Assembly (NCBI GenBank): GCA_040510075.1
Contig: JBEVJT010000097.1
Span: 1 to 20,312 of the forward strand
Reading direction: 5' to 3'
From: VAZQ01 sp040510075
GTDB taxonomy: Bacteria > Pseudomonadota > Alphaproteobacteria > Rhizobiales > Xanthobacteraceae
Length of the DNA stretch: 20,312 nucleotides
Below, in pieces: positions 7,985-16,231 of this stretch. Position 1 is the first letter of the stretch; each line of letters opens with the position of its first letter. The notes beneath the pieces are model-generated. The model did no database searches and was not told the DNA's origin. It saw nothing but the letters and a program-made list of their open reading frames with translations. A program made the translations under genes and the position numbers.

Positions 7985-9730
7985 TCAACCCATCGCGGCG
8001 CGGAGGCGCGCGGTCGCCCGCGCATCCACCCGACCGTGCGCATCCAGCACCACGCCATACTCGTGACGCGCATCTTCTGTGCTGATAAGGCCATCTAGAA
8101 CGTCATCCGCAACCCGCTGCGGATCGCGTGTTTGCGGATCTCCAAAGCCGCCGCCGCCCGGCAGCTCGAGGCGAATGGCGTCCCGGGCCGGTACCGTCTG
8201 CCGGCCCTTGGGCTTTATCGGCCGGCCCGAGCGCAGCGACACCGTGCCGGGCGCGCCGGTAGAGCCGCCGTTGCGTCCGCGCGCGGGATGATGCACGCGC
8301 TCGAAATTGCACAACAGCGCGATGGGGACCGAGCGCGCCCCGCCAAGCTCGATCACTTGGCCAAGCCCGCCGCGGAATGTCCCGGCTCCGCCCGAGCGTT
8401 CGCGAAACTCGCGGCGGTAGAAAATCACGGGGGCAATGCTCTCGGTGGCCTCGACCGGAATTGTGCGCACGCCCGAAGGAAAAGCGGTCGCGCTGAGTCC
8501 GTCCTTGCCGGGGCGTGCACCCGCACCGCCGCAATGAAAAATCACGCTGCTGAATTCGGGGAGCGCGTTCGCGTCCGTGTCCGCCTCGACGGCATCAACG
8601 AGCGAGCCACCTCCAAAGATTTGCGGATTCCAGAGCGAGGAGGCGCCTTCGGCCGGCACGCCTCCGGGGATGACCTGGTGCAAGCAGCCGAACACAACGT
8701 CGGGGAGCATATGTCCAACCGTGTGGCGCGCTGCGACCGGCCAGGGACGTTTCACATTGAGCACGCAACCCTCTGGCGCGCTCACCGTAATGGGCGCGAG
8801 CGATCCCGCATTGTTGGGCACTTCGGGCGCGACCAGGCATTTCACGCCAAAGGCCGTATAGGCGAGGCAGTAATTGTATACGACATTGATGCCGTAGCAT
8901 GATGCGGGCGAGGTCCCGGTGAAATCAACATGAATGCCGCTATCCGAAATGGTGAGCGCAGCGCTCAGGGTAAGCGGCTTGTCGTAGCCGTCCATCATCA
9001 GCGTGTTGCGGTACGTCCCGGGTGGCAGGACGCGGACGCGCTCGAGCGTCGCATCGCGTGACGCCTCCACGATGGTATCGCCCAGCCGGTCGAGATTGGA
9101 AATTTCGAATTCATCCATCATCTCGACGAGGCGTCGACTGCCTTCATCATTCGATGCCGCCGTCGCGTAAATGTCGCCCTCGACCTGCAGCGGCTCGCGC
9201 ACATTGGCGCGCACGAGCCGGAACAGATCCTCGTTCATAACTCCAGCCCGAGCGAGAGGCATGATGGGAATGGCGAACCCTTCCTCGAACACCTGGCGTC
9301 CGTCAGGGCCCATACCGAGGCCGCCGATATCGACGACATGGATCGTGTTAGCAAAGAGGCCAACCGGCTCGCCGCGATAGAAGCTTGGCGTCACCACGGT
9401 AATGTCGTGCAGATGGCCCGAGGTGAGCCAAGGATCGTTGGTGATGTAATGGTCCCCGGGCTTCATGCTGGAAAGCGGATAGACATCGAGAAAATGTCTC
9501 ACCGCGTTCGCCATCGAGTTAACGTGCCCAGGGGTGCCGGTCACCGCTTGCGCCAGCATGCGCCCGTGCCGGTCGAACACGCCGGCTGAGAGGTCCCCGG
9601 CCTCGCGCACCGAGGTGCTGAAAGCGGTGCGCAGCATCGTCTGCGCCTGTTCTTCCACGACCGCGATGAGGCGGCTCCACATGATCTGGGTGTGAATCTG
9701 AGCAAGGGCGGCGTTGGGACGCGCTATCAT
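7985..9730 (-). CDS. hyuB: hydantoinase B / oxoprolinase family subunit
   Basis: This is the catalytic-type subunit of the N-methylhydantoinase / 5-oxoprolinase / acetone-carboxylase-like superfamily, 581 residues and full length. Family signatures are AGDLSAGVFDRHGRMLAQA, GTPGHVNSM, the metal-site-like NDPWLTSGHLHD (Asp99, His106, His108, Asp109) and NTIHVVDIGG (His131, Asp134), a glycine-rich GGLGQVIEL region, and the closing PGGGGFGDP. The ATG at 9730 lies 2 bases after the hydantoinase A stop, with AGGG just upstream; a TTG at 9736 overlapping that stop is an alternative. Such A/B pairs form a hetero-oligomer that hydrolyses a cyclic amide or carboxylates a ketone with ATP. The substrate is not evident. 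Confidence 0.92.
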   Translation of the reverse strand: MIARPNAALAQIHTQIMWSRLIAVVEEQAQTMLRTAFSTSVREAGDLSAGVFDRHGRMLAQAVTGTPGHVNSMANAVRHFLDVYPLSSMKPGDHYITNDPWLTSGHLHDITVVTPSFYRGEPVGLFANTIHVVDIGGLGMGPDGRQVFEEGFAIPIMPLARAGVMNEDLFRLVRANVREPLQVEGDIYATAASNDEGSRRLVEMMDEFEISNLDRLGDTIVEASRDATLERVRVLPPGTYRNTLMMDGYDKPLTLSAALTISDSGIHVDFTGTSPASCYGINVVYNYCLAYTAFGVKCLVAPEVPNNAGSLAPITVSAPEGCVLNVKRPWPVAARHTVGHMLPDVVFGCLHQVIPGGVPAEGASSLWNPQIFGGGSLVDAVEADTDANALPEFSSVIFHCGGAGARPGKDGLSATAFPSGVRTIPVEATESIAPVIFYRREFRERSGGAGTFRGGLGQVIELGGARSVPIALLCNFERVHHPARGRNGGSTGAPGTVSLRSGRPIKPKGRQTVPARDAIRLELPGGGGFGDPQTRDPQRVADDVLDGLISTEDARHEYGVVLDAHGRVDARATARLRAAMG

Positions 9731-9732
9731 GA

Positions 9733-11817
9733 TCAACCCTGGCGACGAGTGATCTCAATATAGCCGAACCGATCGATGCGCGCGTCAAAGCGCGCGCCGA
9801 CCACGGTCGAGGTTTCGCGCTCGGCAATGACGGCCGGGCCCTTGATGCGAGCGCCGGGCGCCAGATCGTCTCGCCAGTAGATCGGCACCTCACCAAATTC
9901 GGCACGTTCGGGGTCGAAGAGGTTCCGGCGGGAGCGGGGCTTTGTGTCACCCGTTTCTTCCATGGCGGCATTGGCGAGGCGGCCTTCCGCAGGCGCGCTC
10001 AGCGCAAGCACCCAGCTCAATATCTCGATCTCAACGTTTGGAATGGAACGGCTGTAAAGCGTGCGATACGCTTTCTCGAACAGAGAGCGGATCAGCGGTC
10101 CATCCGCAGCGGTGAACGCGCGCATGGGGAGCGCGACTGCGATCTCATGACCCTGACCGCGATAGCGCATGAAGCCCGAGCGGCGCTCGACGAGGTCGGC
10201 CACAGGCGCACCGCACCGCACGATTGCTTCGGCTTCCGCCCGCATATCGGCCAATAATTGATTGGCCAGCAGTGCATCAAAGCTGCCGAGGCGCATGAGC
10301 CGGCTGCGAACTATCTCATACGCGACAGGCGCGCGCAGGAGCCCGACTGCGGATCCAACACCCGCATTGGCGGGGACCAGCACGCGGTCAATGCCCAGCT
10401 TCTCTGCAAGCCGCGTAGCGTGCAGCGGCGCAGCTCCGCCGAATGCCACCAATGTGCGAGGGCGTAGATCTTTTCCGCTTTCTATTGCGTGCACGCGCGC
10501 CGCATTGGCCATGTTTTCGTCGACGATTTCGCTGATGCCCAGCGCTGCGTGCTCGACCGAAACCCCAAGCGCAGTCCCAATGCGCTCGCCTATGGCGCGG
10601 TGGGCGCCATCCGTATCGAGGCGCATGGTGCCACCCGAGAACGTCTGCGGATCGATGCGACCGAGGATGAGATCCGCATCGGTTACCGCCGGCTCGGTCC
10701 CTCCGCGCCCGTAGCAGACGGGACCTGGGTCGGCCCCCGCACTTTCCGGCCCCACTGCAATGCGCCGCAGCCGGTCAATCCGAGCGATCGAGCCGCCCCC
10801 CGCACCAATCTCGACCATTTCGATGGCAGGGATGCGCAGCGGCAATCCACTTCCTTTTAGAAATCGATAGATGCGAGCAACTTCGAACGCGCGCGCGGTC
10901 TGTGGCTCACCTCTCTCGATAAGACAAATCTTCGCGGTCGTGCCTCCCATGTCGAAGGACAGGACGTGCGCCAATCCGTGCTGGTGCGCGATGGACCCCG
11001 CAAAGATAGCCCCAGCAGCAGGGCCGGACTCGACGAGACGCACGGGAAATCTGACCGCCGTCTCCACGGCGGTGATCCCTCCGCCGGACGTCATCAGGAG
11101 CAGCGGACATGTAAAGCCGGCGCGTGCCAGCTCCTGTTCAAGTTTTTCAACATATTTCCCGATCAGCGGCTGGATGTATGCGTTGGCGCAGGCAGTGGAG
11201 AACCGCTCGTATTCGCGCATCTCCGGGGAGACTTCACACGAAAGCGTCACTGGGATTTCCGGAAAGCGGTCCGTAATCGTCGCGGCAACGCGCTGTTCGT
11301 GCTCCGGGTTGGTGAAGCTATGCAGGAATCCGATCGCCACCGCCTCAACCGATTGCTGGGCGAGCTGATCGACCGCGCGCGTCACACTTTCTTGATCAAG
11401 CGGCACCAATACCTTGCCTTCCGCGTCCGTACGCTCGCGGATGGGAAAACGCAGCCGGCGCGGAACGAGCGGCAGAGGCAGATCGATATTCACATCGTAT
11501 TGTTCAAAACGGTTCTCGTGCCGAATCTCGATGACGTCACGGAAGCCCTCGGTTGTCAGCAGCGCGGTCCTGGCGCCCTTGCGCTCGATCAGGGCATTGG
11601 TCGCGAGGGTCGTGCCGTGAATGATCAATGCAACCTTCTGCGGCGCAAGCCCGGCTTCGCCCAATACTGCGCGCACGGCTTCAATCACGCCTTTTTCAGG
11701 CGCACGCGCGGTGGTCAAAATTTTCGTCGTGAAGCGTCGGTCGCCAGCTTCCAAAGCGACATCCGTGAACGTACCACCGATGTCGATGCCGAGCTTGGGC
11801 GTGGATGAAGAATTCAC
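9733..11817 (-). CDS. hyuA: hydantoinase A / oxoprolinase family subunit
   Basis: This is the ATP-binding partner of the hydantoinase B gene, 694 residues and of normal length. The N-terminus has LGIDIGGTFTDVAL (phosphate-1 loop of the actin/hexokinase-like fold). It is followed by HGTTLATNALIERKG and TEGFRDVIEIRHENR, a second nucleotide motif LSFDMGGTTAKICLIE, VEIGAGGGSIARID, and the C-terminal VAFGGAAPLHA. The start is GTG and no clear ribosome site precedes it. Only 32 bases separate it from the HlyD-like gene upstream, so it is probably read from the promoter in front of that gene. The spacing to hydantoinase B indicates translational coupling and equal production of the two subunits. Confidence 0.93.
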   Translation of the reverse strand: MNSSSTPKLGIDIGGTFTDVALEAGDRRFTTKILTTARAPEKGVIEAVRAVLGEAGLAPQKVALIIHGTTLATNALIERKGARTALLTTEGFRDVIEIRHENRFEQYDVNIDLPLPLVPRRLRFPIRERTDAEGKVLVPLDQESVTRAVDQLAQQSVEAVAIGFLHSFTNPEHEQRVAATITDRFPEIPVTLSCEVSPEMREYERFSTACANAYIQPLIGKYVEKLEQELARAGFTCPLLLMTSGGGITAVETAVRFPVRLVESGPAAGAIFAGSIAHQHGLAHVLSFDMGGTTAKICLIERGEPQTARAFEVARIYRFLKGSGLPLRIPAIEMVEIGAGGGSIARIDRLRRIAVGPESAGADPGPVCYGRGGTEPAVTDADLILGRIDPQTFSGGTMRLDTDGAHRAIGERIGTALGVSVEHAALGISEIVDENMANAARVHAIESGKDLRPRTLVAFGGAAPLHATRLAEKLGIDRVLVPANAGVGSAVGLLRAPVAYEIVRSRLMRLGSFDALLANQLLADMRAEAEAIVRCGAPVADLVERRSGFMRYRGQGHEIAVALPMRAFTAADGPLIRSLFEKAYRTLYSRSIPNVEIEILSWVLALSAPAEGRLANAAMEETGDTKPRSRRNLFDPERAEFGEVPIYWRDDLAPGARIKGPAVIAERETSTVVGARFDARIDRFGYIEITRRQG

Positions 11818-11849
11818 GCGTCGTATGCTGCGCTGCCGGGAAAACGACG

Positions 11850-12884
11850 CTAATGCGTGGGCCCGCGCTGCCCCTCTGCCATGAAGTAAACGTCGAGCTT
11901 CATGCCGACCGCAAGGGGGCCCGGATCGGAGAGCTCGGCAAATACTTCGACGATTTTTGTGTCCTCCGCCTTGCCAGTGTTGATCCGCGGCAATCCGACC
12001 ATCGGCGAGACGAAAGACACTTTTGCGGAAAACTCTCGATCAGGAAACGCGGTCGCCCGCACCACCACGGCCTCGCCGAAACTGATTTCACTAAAATCGG
12101 CTTCGTCCACCTCTGCACGTATCTGCAATCTCGATACATCCCCGAACAGCAGCAGCGGCTGCGCCGAGGACGGCCCGACTATCTCGCCCGGTTTTGCATT
12201 TACCTTCAACACCCTGCCATCGATGGGCGCGCGGATGTGCGTCTTTTCCAACGCAGCTTGCGCGCCAGACAATTCTGCCCTGGCGACATTGAACTGGCCT
12301 TCGTTCTGGGTCGGCAAAGGCACGCCGGATTGTGCTTCGAGCTTGCGCAATTCCATCCGCCTTGCTCTTAGCTGGTCCTGCATCCGCGCTAACTTTGTTC
12401 GCGCGTCATCCATGGCAGCTTGCGGCGCCATGCCACGACGTCTGGCTATGGCGATGAGATCGAGCGCCGATTGGGCTTCGAATACGTCTTTTTCCGCATC
12501 GGCGACGGCGTCTTCGGCTTTGCGTCGCTGCGCGGCCTTGCCGGAAACCGCTTCGTCGTTGCGCGCCCGCTTTTGCATGGCGAACTGGGCGCGAGTCGTG
12601 CTCAGTCGCGCGCGCGCATCCGCTTCATCCAACCGAATGAGAAGCTCGCCTGCGAATACCTGGTCGTTTGTACTGACAAGGATATCGGCCACCCGTCCGA
12701 CTATCGCGCTCATTAACTTGATTTCTCCCGCTGCCGGCTCGATCCGACCAGGAGCGACTGCCCGCCATTGGTTCTCGCCCAATCCTTCCGCCGCGTTCAG
12801 CCGCCAGGCGCCATGCGTGGCGGCGACCAAGGTTGATGAGAATATGGCAAGAACGACCAGTTTAGTGACTGCTACCCGGTTCAT
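11850..12884 (-). CDS. HlyD/MacA-type periplasmic adaptor (membrane fusion protein)
   Basis: The start chosen is the ATG at 12884, which has GAGG six bases before it and places a membrane anchor (about 6-23) at the N-terminus; an ATG at 12911 would add nine residues. The 344-residue product has the first half of a lipoyl domain (about 55-88, MSAIVGRVADILVSTND), a long alpha-hairpin rich in Ala, Arg and Glu (about 90-205), the second lipoyl half (THIRAPIDGRVLKVNAKPG, about 215-235) and a beta-barrel (to about 335). Such adaptors bridge an inner-membrane transporter and an outer-membrane channel. No ABC, RND or MFS transporter gene lies in the window, so its partner is elsewhere or lost. It heads the hydantoinase run, an unusual pairing. 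Confidence 0.88.
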   Translation of the reverse strand: MNRVAVTKLVVLAIFSSTLVAATHGAWRLNAAEGLGENQWRAVAPGRIEPAAGEIKLMSAIVGRVADILVSTNDQVFAGELLIRLDEADARARLSTTRAQFAMQKRARNDEAVSGKAAQRRKAEDAVADAEKDVFEAQSALDLIAIARRRGMAPQAAMDDARTKLARMQDQLRARRMELRKLEAQSGVPLPTQNEGQFNVARAELSGAQAALEKTHIRAPIDGRVLKVNAKPGEIVGPSSAQPLLLFGDVSRLQIRAEVDEADFSEISFGEAVVVRATAFPDREFSAKVSFVSPMVGLPRINTGKAEDTKIVEVFAELSDPGPLAVGMKLDVYFMAEGQRGPTH

Positions 12885-12944
12885 GGCTGGCCTCACATTG
12901 AGCAGCTGCATAGCGCGATTTTACTGCCCCGCCGCTGATCCTGA

Positions 12945-12950
12945 ATTATA
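12945..12950 (-). promoter_or_regulatory. -10 element for the adaptor–hydantoinase operon
   Basis: The minus strand reads a perfect TATAAT. Seventeen bases upstream on that strand lies GTAGCA, a 3-of-6 match to the -35 consensus. Transcription would start near 12938 and read the adaptor and then hydantoinase A, B and the dehydrogenase. Confidence 0.45.
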
Positions 12951-12952
12951 CT
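12947..12952 (+). promoter_or_regulatory. -10 element for the Crp/Fnr-type regulator
   Basis: TATACT on the plus strand overlaps the minus-strand TATAAT. It would start transcription near 12959, leaving about 29 bases before the ATG at 12988 but only 8 before the alternative GTG at 12967. No convincing -35 element is seen. Confidence 0.35.
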
Positions 12953-12987
12953 CGAAGCCGAGATGAGTGCTACGGATTGAGCACGCA

Positions 12988-13671
12988 ATGAATAAGTCAA
13001 CCCCCCTATCCAGCGATGTTTTGGGCGCTCTGCCGAGCGAATTCGCGAATGGCCTCTTCTCGAGAGCCCGGGCCATTACGCTCAAGGCGGATCAAGTCTT
13101 GTTCGTGGCGGGGGAGGAGGGCAACGGTTGTTATCGCGTCGACGAGGGCCTCCTCAAAGCGAGCATGAGCGCGCCGAATGGGAGCGAACGCATCCTGGCC
13201 ATATTCGGGCCCGGCGCGATGCTGGGCGAACTGTCGATGATCGATGGAGCGCCACGCTCGGCTTCCGTGTTCGCGCTGCGCGATTCCAAGCTGAGCTTCG
13301 TAAGCAGGACCGCGTTCGAAGCGTTCGGCCAGGAGAGGCCGGAACTATGGCGGCACGTCATGGTCCTGCTCGCGCGACGGTTGCGCGGCACCAACGACGC
13401 GCTCGCCGCCACAAGTTTTCTGTCGGTGAAGGGGCGAGTTGCCCGGACGCTGCTTGCGCTTGCGGAAGCATTCGGGCGCGATGTCGGCAGTGGCCGTATT
13501 CTCATCCGGCAGAAGGTCACCCAGAGCGATCTCGCGGCCATGGCAGGAATCGCGCGGGAAAATGTCAGTCGAGTACTGAAGGACTGGACCAATCGAAAGT
13601 GGGTCAGCCGCCTCGCCGGCTATTATTGCCTGGAGAACAAGAAAGCAGTCGAAGGGGAAGCGGAACTGTAG
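12988..13671 (+). CDS. Crp/Fnr-family transcription regulator
   Basis: From ATG 12988 the protein has 227 residues; a GTG at 12967 would add seven but leaves almost no leader after the putative -10. The N-terminal cyclic-nucleotide-binding beta-roll (about 20-125) has FGPGAMLGELSMIDGAPRSAS, where Glu81, Arg90 and Ser91 match the cAMP-contacting Glu, Arg and Ser of E. coli CRP. A dimer helix follows (about 125-150), then a winged helix-turn-helix with VTQSDLAAMAGIARENVSRV (about 177-196). The four N-terminal cysteines of oxygen-sensing Fnr are missing, which favours a nucleotide ligand. It is divergent from the adaptor–hydantoinase operon with overlapping -10 elements, so it plausibly controls that operon and itself. 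Binding of the cAMP made by the cyclase at 5442-6605 is possible but not shown. Confidence 0.9.
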   Translation: MNKSTPLSSDVLGALPSEFANGLFSRARAITLKADQVLFVAGEEGNGCYRVDEGLLKASMSAPNGSERILAIFGPGAMLGELSMIDGAPRSASVFALRDSKLSFVSRTAFEAFGQERPELWRHVMVLLARRLRGTNDALAATSFLSVKGRVARTLLALAEAFGRDVGSGRILIRQKVTQSDLAAMAGIARENVSRVLKDWTNRKWVSRLAGYYCLENKKAVEGEAEL

Positions 13672-13709
13672 CGCTTGCGTTTTTACGGTAATCAGAACGC
13701 ATCAAGCGC
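13671..13709 (+). terminator. bulged hairpin after the Crp/Fnr gene
   Basis: GCGCTTG at 13671-13677, overlapping the last base of the stop codon, pairs perfectly with CAAGCGC at 13703-13709. An inner CGTT/AACG pairing adds four pairs after a 3-base bulge. There is no U tract on the 3' side, only ATTTCAG, so termination is doubtful. Confidence 0.3.
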
Positions 13710-13773
13710 AATTTCAGACGAGCCGCCACGATTGGCGACGATGCAAAGTGACCTCTGCCCCGCAGGGGTACGC

Positions 13774-14472
13774 CTACCGCCGCGATGAGTAATAATAGTA
13801 GTCCTGAATCGAGGTCGGATGAATGACGATGGTGCGCGGCGCCCGATCCGGCGCATAGGCGTTTACCGGGATATCGCGCAGGCTGTCATCAAATCTCCGC
13901 ACGACGCGTTTGGCCTCCCGTGCTCTTTTTTCAGCATTGTTGTTTGCAGTTTGTTTGGGTTTCGGCACATGCCGCTCAGCATGTACTGGTGTCCGCTTTG
14001 GCGGCGCGGTGACAGTTTTCTCGGGGGTGGATGGAACCGTTTCCAGGCGCGTAGCTGGTGGCGCGGGAGGCACTTGTTCCTCAACCGAGGCCTTCGGCGG
14101 CGGCATTTCGGGCCGCACGTTTTCGGGTTGCCGTGCGAAAGCGGATTTTACGGCGTTCGCCTCATCCTTTGTTGCCTCGAGGCGCTTCTCAAAGGTCAAC
14201 TGTTCCTGGGTATCCTCTTCAAGTTTGCGCGAGGCCCGTTTCGATTCAGACGGGCGCCCGGCCTGTTCCGAAACGCGAGGGATCGCCGGTGTTGTCTCCG
14301 CTCCCGCACGTAGCGAGGGCTTATCCGCCCTCATCCACGGCATTCCCCTGGGAGCGCCAGATGCGCCGACCTGTTCAAAGGAGAGCGGCAAAAACGCGAC
14401 GGCGCCGAGCCCGATAAGCCCCGCGAAGACGAGCAAGCCCCCAGCCGTTACAGAACGTATGGAAAAGTCCAA
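13774..14472 (-). CDS. proline-rich, membrane-anchored protein of unknown function
   Basis: A TTG start with GAGGAG eight bases upstream opens a 232-residue frame. A single membrane segment (about 9-30, GGLLVFAGLIGLGAVAFLPL) is followed by a long low-complexity region rich in Pro, Lys, Arg, Glu and Ala (about 40-195), probably extended in the periplasm. A more ordered tail follows, with VVRRFDDSLRDIPVNAY, RTIVIHPTSIQDYYYY and a basic end. No enzyme motif is visible. The layout (short anchor, Pro/Lys-rich spacer, compact end) is like proteins that span the periplasm or contact peptidoglycan. The family is not recognised. It is divergent from the metallo-hydrolase gene and stands alone on its strand. 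Confidence 0.75.
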   Translation of the reverse strand: MDFSIRSVTAGGLLVFAGLIGLGAVAFLPLSFEQVGASGAPRGMPWMRADKPSLRAGAETTPAIPRVSEQAGRPSESKRASRKLEEDTQEQLTFEKRLEATKDEANAVKSAFARQPENVRPEMPPPKASVEEQVPPAPPATRLETVPSTPEKTVTAPPKRTPVHAERHVPKPKQTANNNAEKRAREAKRVVRRFDDSLRDIPVNAYAPDRAPRTIVIHPTSIQDYYYYSSRR

Positions 14473-14639
14473 GGGGCGATCTCCTCGAGGCTCAATTGGG
14501 AATGCCCTACAGCTTGTCCCAATTTATGGCGGCCCCTCGTGTTTTTAATGTATAGCAAACCGATTTCGCTCGCCAGTCGAAGCGCATATTCATGCTGAAC
14601 AAGGCTGGTACCCGAGTAACTAGGCGCCAGGAGAGGACG

Positions 14640-15509
14640 ATGCGCAATCTCACGATCGGTGGCGTGACAATAATCAGCATCATCGAGCGGGATGGCCCCT
14701 GGCGACGACCGGACGAGATGTTTCCTGCCTACGACCAGGAACTCGGCCAACGGCATCTGAAAGAACTCGATCCATTTGTATTCGACGCGCCATCCGGACG
14801 GATGGTGATCACCTATCAGACATTTGTGGTGCGTACACCCAAGCATACGATCCTCGTCGATACATGCACCGGCGAGGACAAGGGCTACCCACCCCCTTTC
14901 GATTTCCCAAAGCAACCTTGGCTCGATGGATTTTATGCAGCTGGCCTGCGCTTCGAGGACATCGACTACGTATTTTGCACTCACCTGCACATCGACCACT
15001 GCGGATGGAATACGCTGTTGCGAAATGGACGGTGGGTGCCGACCTTCCCGAGCGCGAAATACATCTTTCACAAACGCGAATACGCCGCCTGGGAAGCGGC
15101 GACCAAACGCGGCGAGAACCCTCCCGGGAATGTCTGGCGATTCAACTGCGAGCCTGTAGTCGCAGCGGGCCAGGCGCTTTTAGTGGATGATGATTTCGAG
15201 CTCGATGATACGGCGTGGCTCACGCCCACGCCTGGCCATTCGCCTCACCACTGCTGCGTGAATATCCGTGGCGGCGGCGAGCGCGCGGTCATCATTGGCG
15301 ATCTGATGCACCACGCCTTGCAGTGCCGGGAACCCGGTTGGTCGACCATTTTCGATTGGGATCGCGAGCAGGCGGCAAGCTCGCGCAGGCGTTTGTTGGG
15401 CGAGGTTGCCGGCACCGGCACGTTCGTGCTCCCGATCCATTTTCCCCATCCCACCGCCGGCCGCGTGGAAGCGGATGGCGCCCGCTTCCGCTATAAATTC
15501 CTCACATAA
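14640..15509 (+). CDS. metallo-beta-lactamase-fold hydrolase
   Basis: The ATG at 14640 is preceded by AGGAGAGG and is preferred to an ATG at 14592 that lacks a ribosome site. The 289-residue product has the dinuclear zinc motif THLHIDHCGW (His115, His117, Asp119, His120), His200 in PTPGHSPHH, Asp221 in IIGDLMHH and a final histidine in VLPIHFPHP (His267 or His270). It has no signal peptide, so it is probably cytosolic. The spacing matches the lactonase/glyoxalase-II-like branch of the fold, including AHL-lactonase relatives, but the true substrate cannot be assigned. It is convergent with the hibernation-factor gene, with 37 bases between them. Confidence 0.88.
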   Translation: MRNLTIGGVTIISIIERDGPWRRPDEMFPAYDQELGQRHLKELDPFVFDAPSGRMVITYQTFVVRTPKHTILVDTCTGEDKGYPPPFDFPKQPWLDGFYAAGLRFEDIDYVFCTHLHIDHCGWNTLLRNGRWVPTFPSAKYIFHKREYAAWEAATKRGENPPGNVWRFNCEPVVAAGQALLVDDDFELDDTAWLTPTPGHSPHHCCVNIRGGGERAVIIGDLMHHALQCREPGWSTIFDWDREQAASSRRRLLGEVAGTGTFVLPIHFPHPTAGRVEADGARFRYKFLT

Positions 15510-15546
15510 TAGCCGTGGCGCGGCGAGCCCAGTCGCATAGTGATCG

Positions 15547-16125
15547 CTAGCCGATCGCTTTCACGCGCACTTTGGTTGCGATTGGCCCGGTGTCGCCAAT
15601 TACTTCGTTGTAGTGAACCTCATCGCCGCGGGAGAGACGTTCGAAGTCTCCGGACAACAACGAGTTGCGGTGGAAATAAAGAAGGCTGCCTTCCTTGGTC
15701 ATGAGGAATCCGAAGTCCTCTTCCGGCCTCAGCTCCGCAACCTGCCCCAGCGATTGATTCTCGGCGTCGTGCGCTACTCCCTTGGAGCGGTCGTCGAGCT
15801 GTTCCTTCAGATCGCACAGCCGGCGCTCGGCCACGCGAAATGCCTCGATTATGGCGTTATGCAGATCGGGATGTTGATACTTGCGCAGCAAGCGATCGGG
15901 CTCATGGCTGACCACGATCTCACCGCGACCCGGAATACCGATTTCGATGTGAACGACCGGAGGCAGCGTGCCGGTGAGGTCCCGGTTGCGCTGATCAACG
16001 CGCACCCGGCACGAAATCAGCCGATCGTAAATCCGTTCCAGTTCGGCAACTCTGGTTCGAATTTCCTGCTCGGCCCAATCGGAGCTCTCAATATTGTGAA
16101 AGGCAATTTCCAGCGGAACCTGCAT
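15547..16125 (-). CDS. HPF/RaiA-type ribosome-binding domain fused to a cold-shock domain
   Basis: The ATG at 16125 is chosen because GGAG lies nine bases before it and the protein then begins MQVPLEIAFHNIESSDW, the first strand and helix of the HPF/RaiA (S30AE) fold. Of 192 residues, about 1-110 form this domain. A short charged linker follows, then a cold-shock OB fold (about 126-190), with the RNA-binding faces DFGFLMTKEG and LLYFHRNSLL and the ending GPIATKVRVK. HPF-type proteins sit in the decoding site of idle ribosomes; cold-shock domains bind single-stranded RNA. The fusion suggests a stress factor that binds ribosomes or mRNA. It is divergent from the transglycosylase gene. The longer frame up to 16266 would overlap that gene's start region. 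Confidence 0.85.
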   Translation of the reverse strand: MQVPLEIAFHNIESSDWAEQEIRTRVAELERIYDRLISCRVRVDQRNRDLTGTLPPVVHIEIGIPGRGEIVVSHEPDRLLRKYQHPDLHNAIIEAFRVAERRLCDLKEQLDDRSKGVAHDAENQSLGQVAELRPEEDFGFLMTKEGSLLYFHRNSLLSGDFERLSRGDEVHYNEVIGDTGPIATKVRVKAIG

Positions 16126-16231
16126 GCAAGCTCCATACCTTTGGCGCTTTTCCTTTTTAGCTAACGCCCATGGGGTTTGATCGTTGCACCGCCAGCCAAC
16201 CCGCCCTACGCGGCGAAGGATCGGGAACGGA

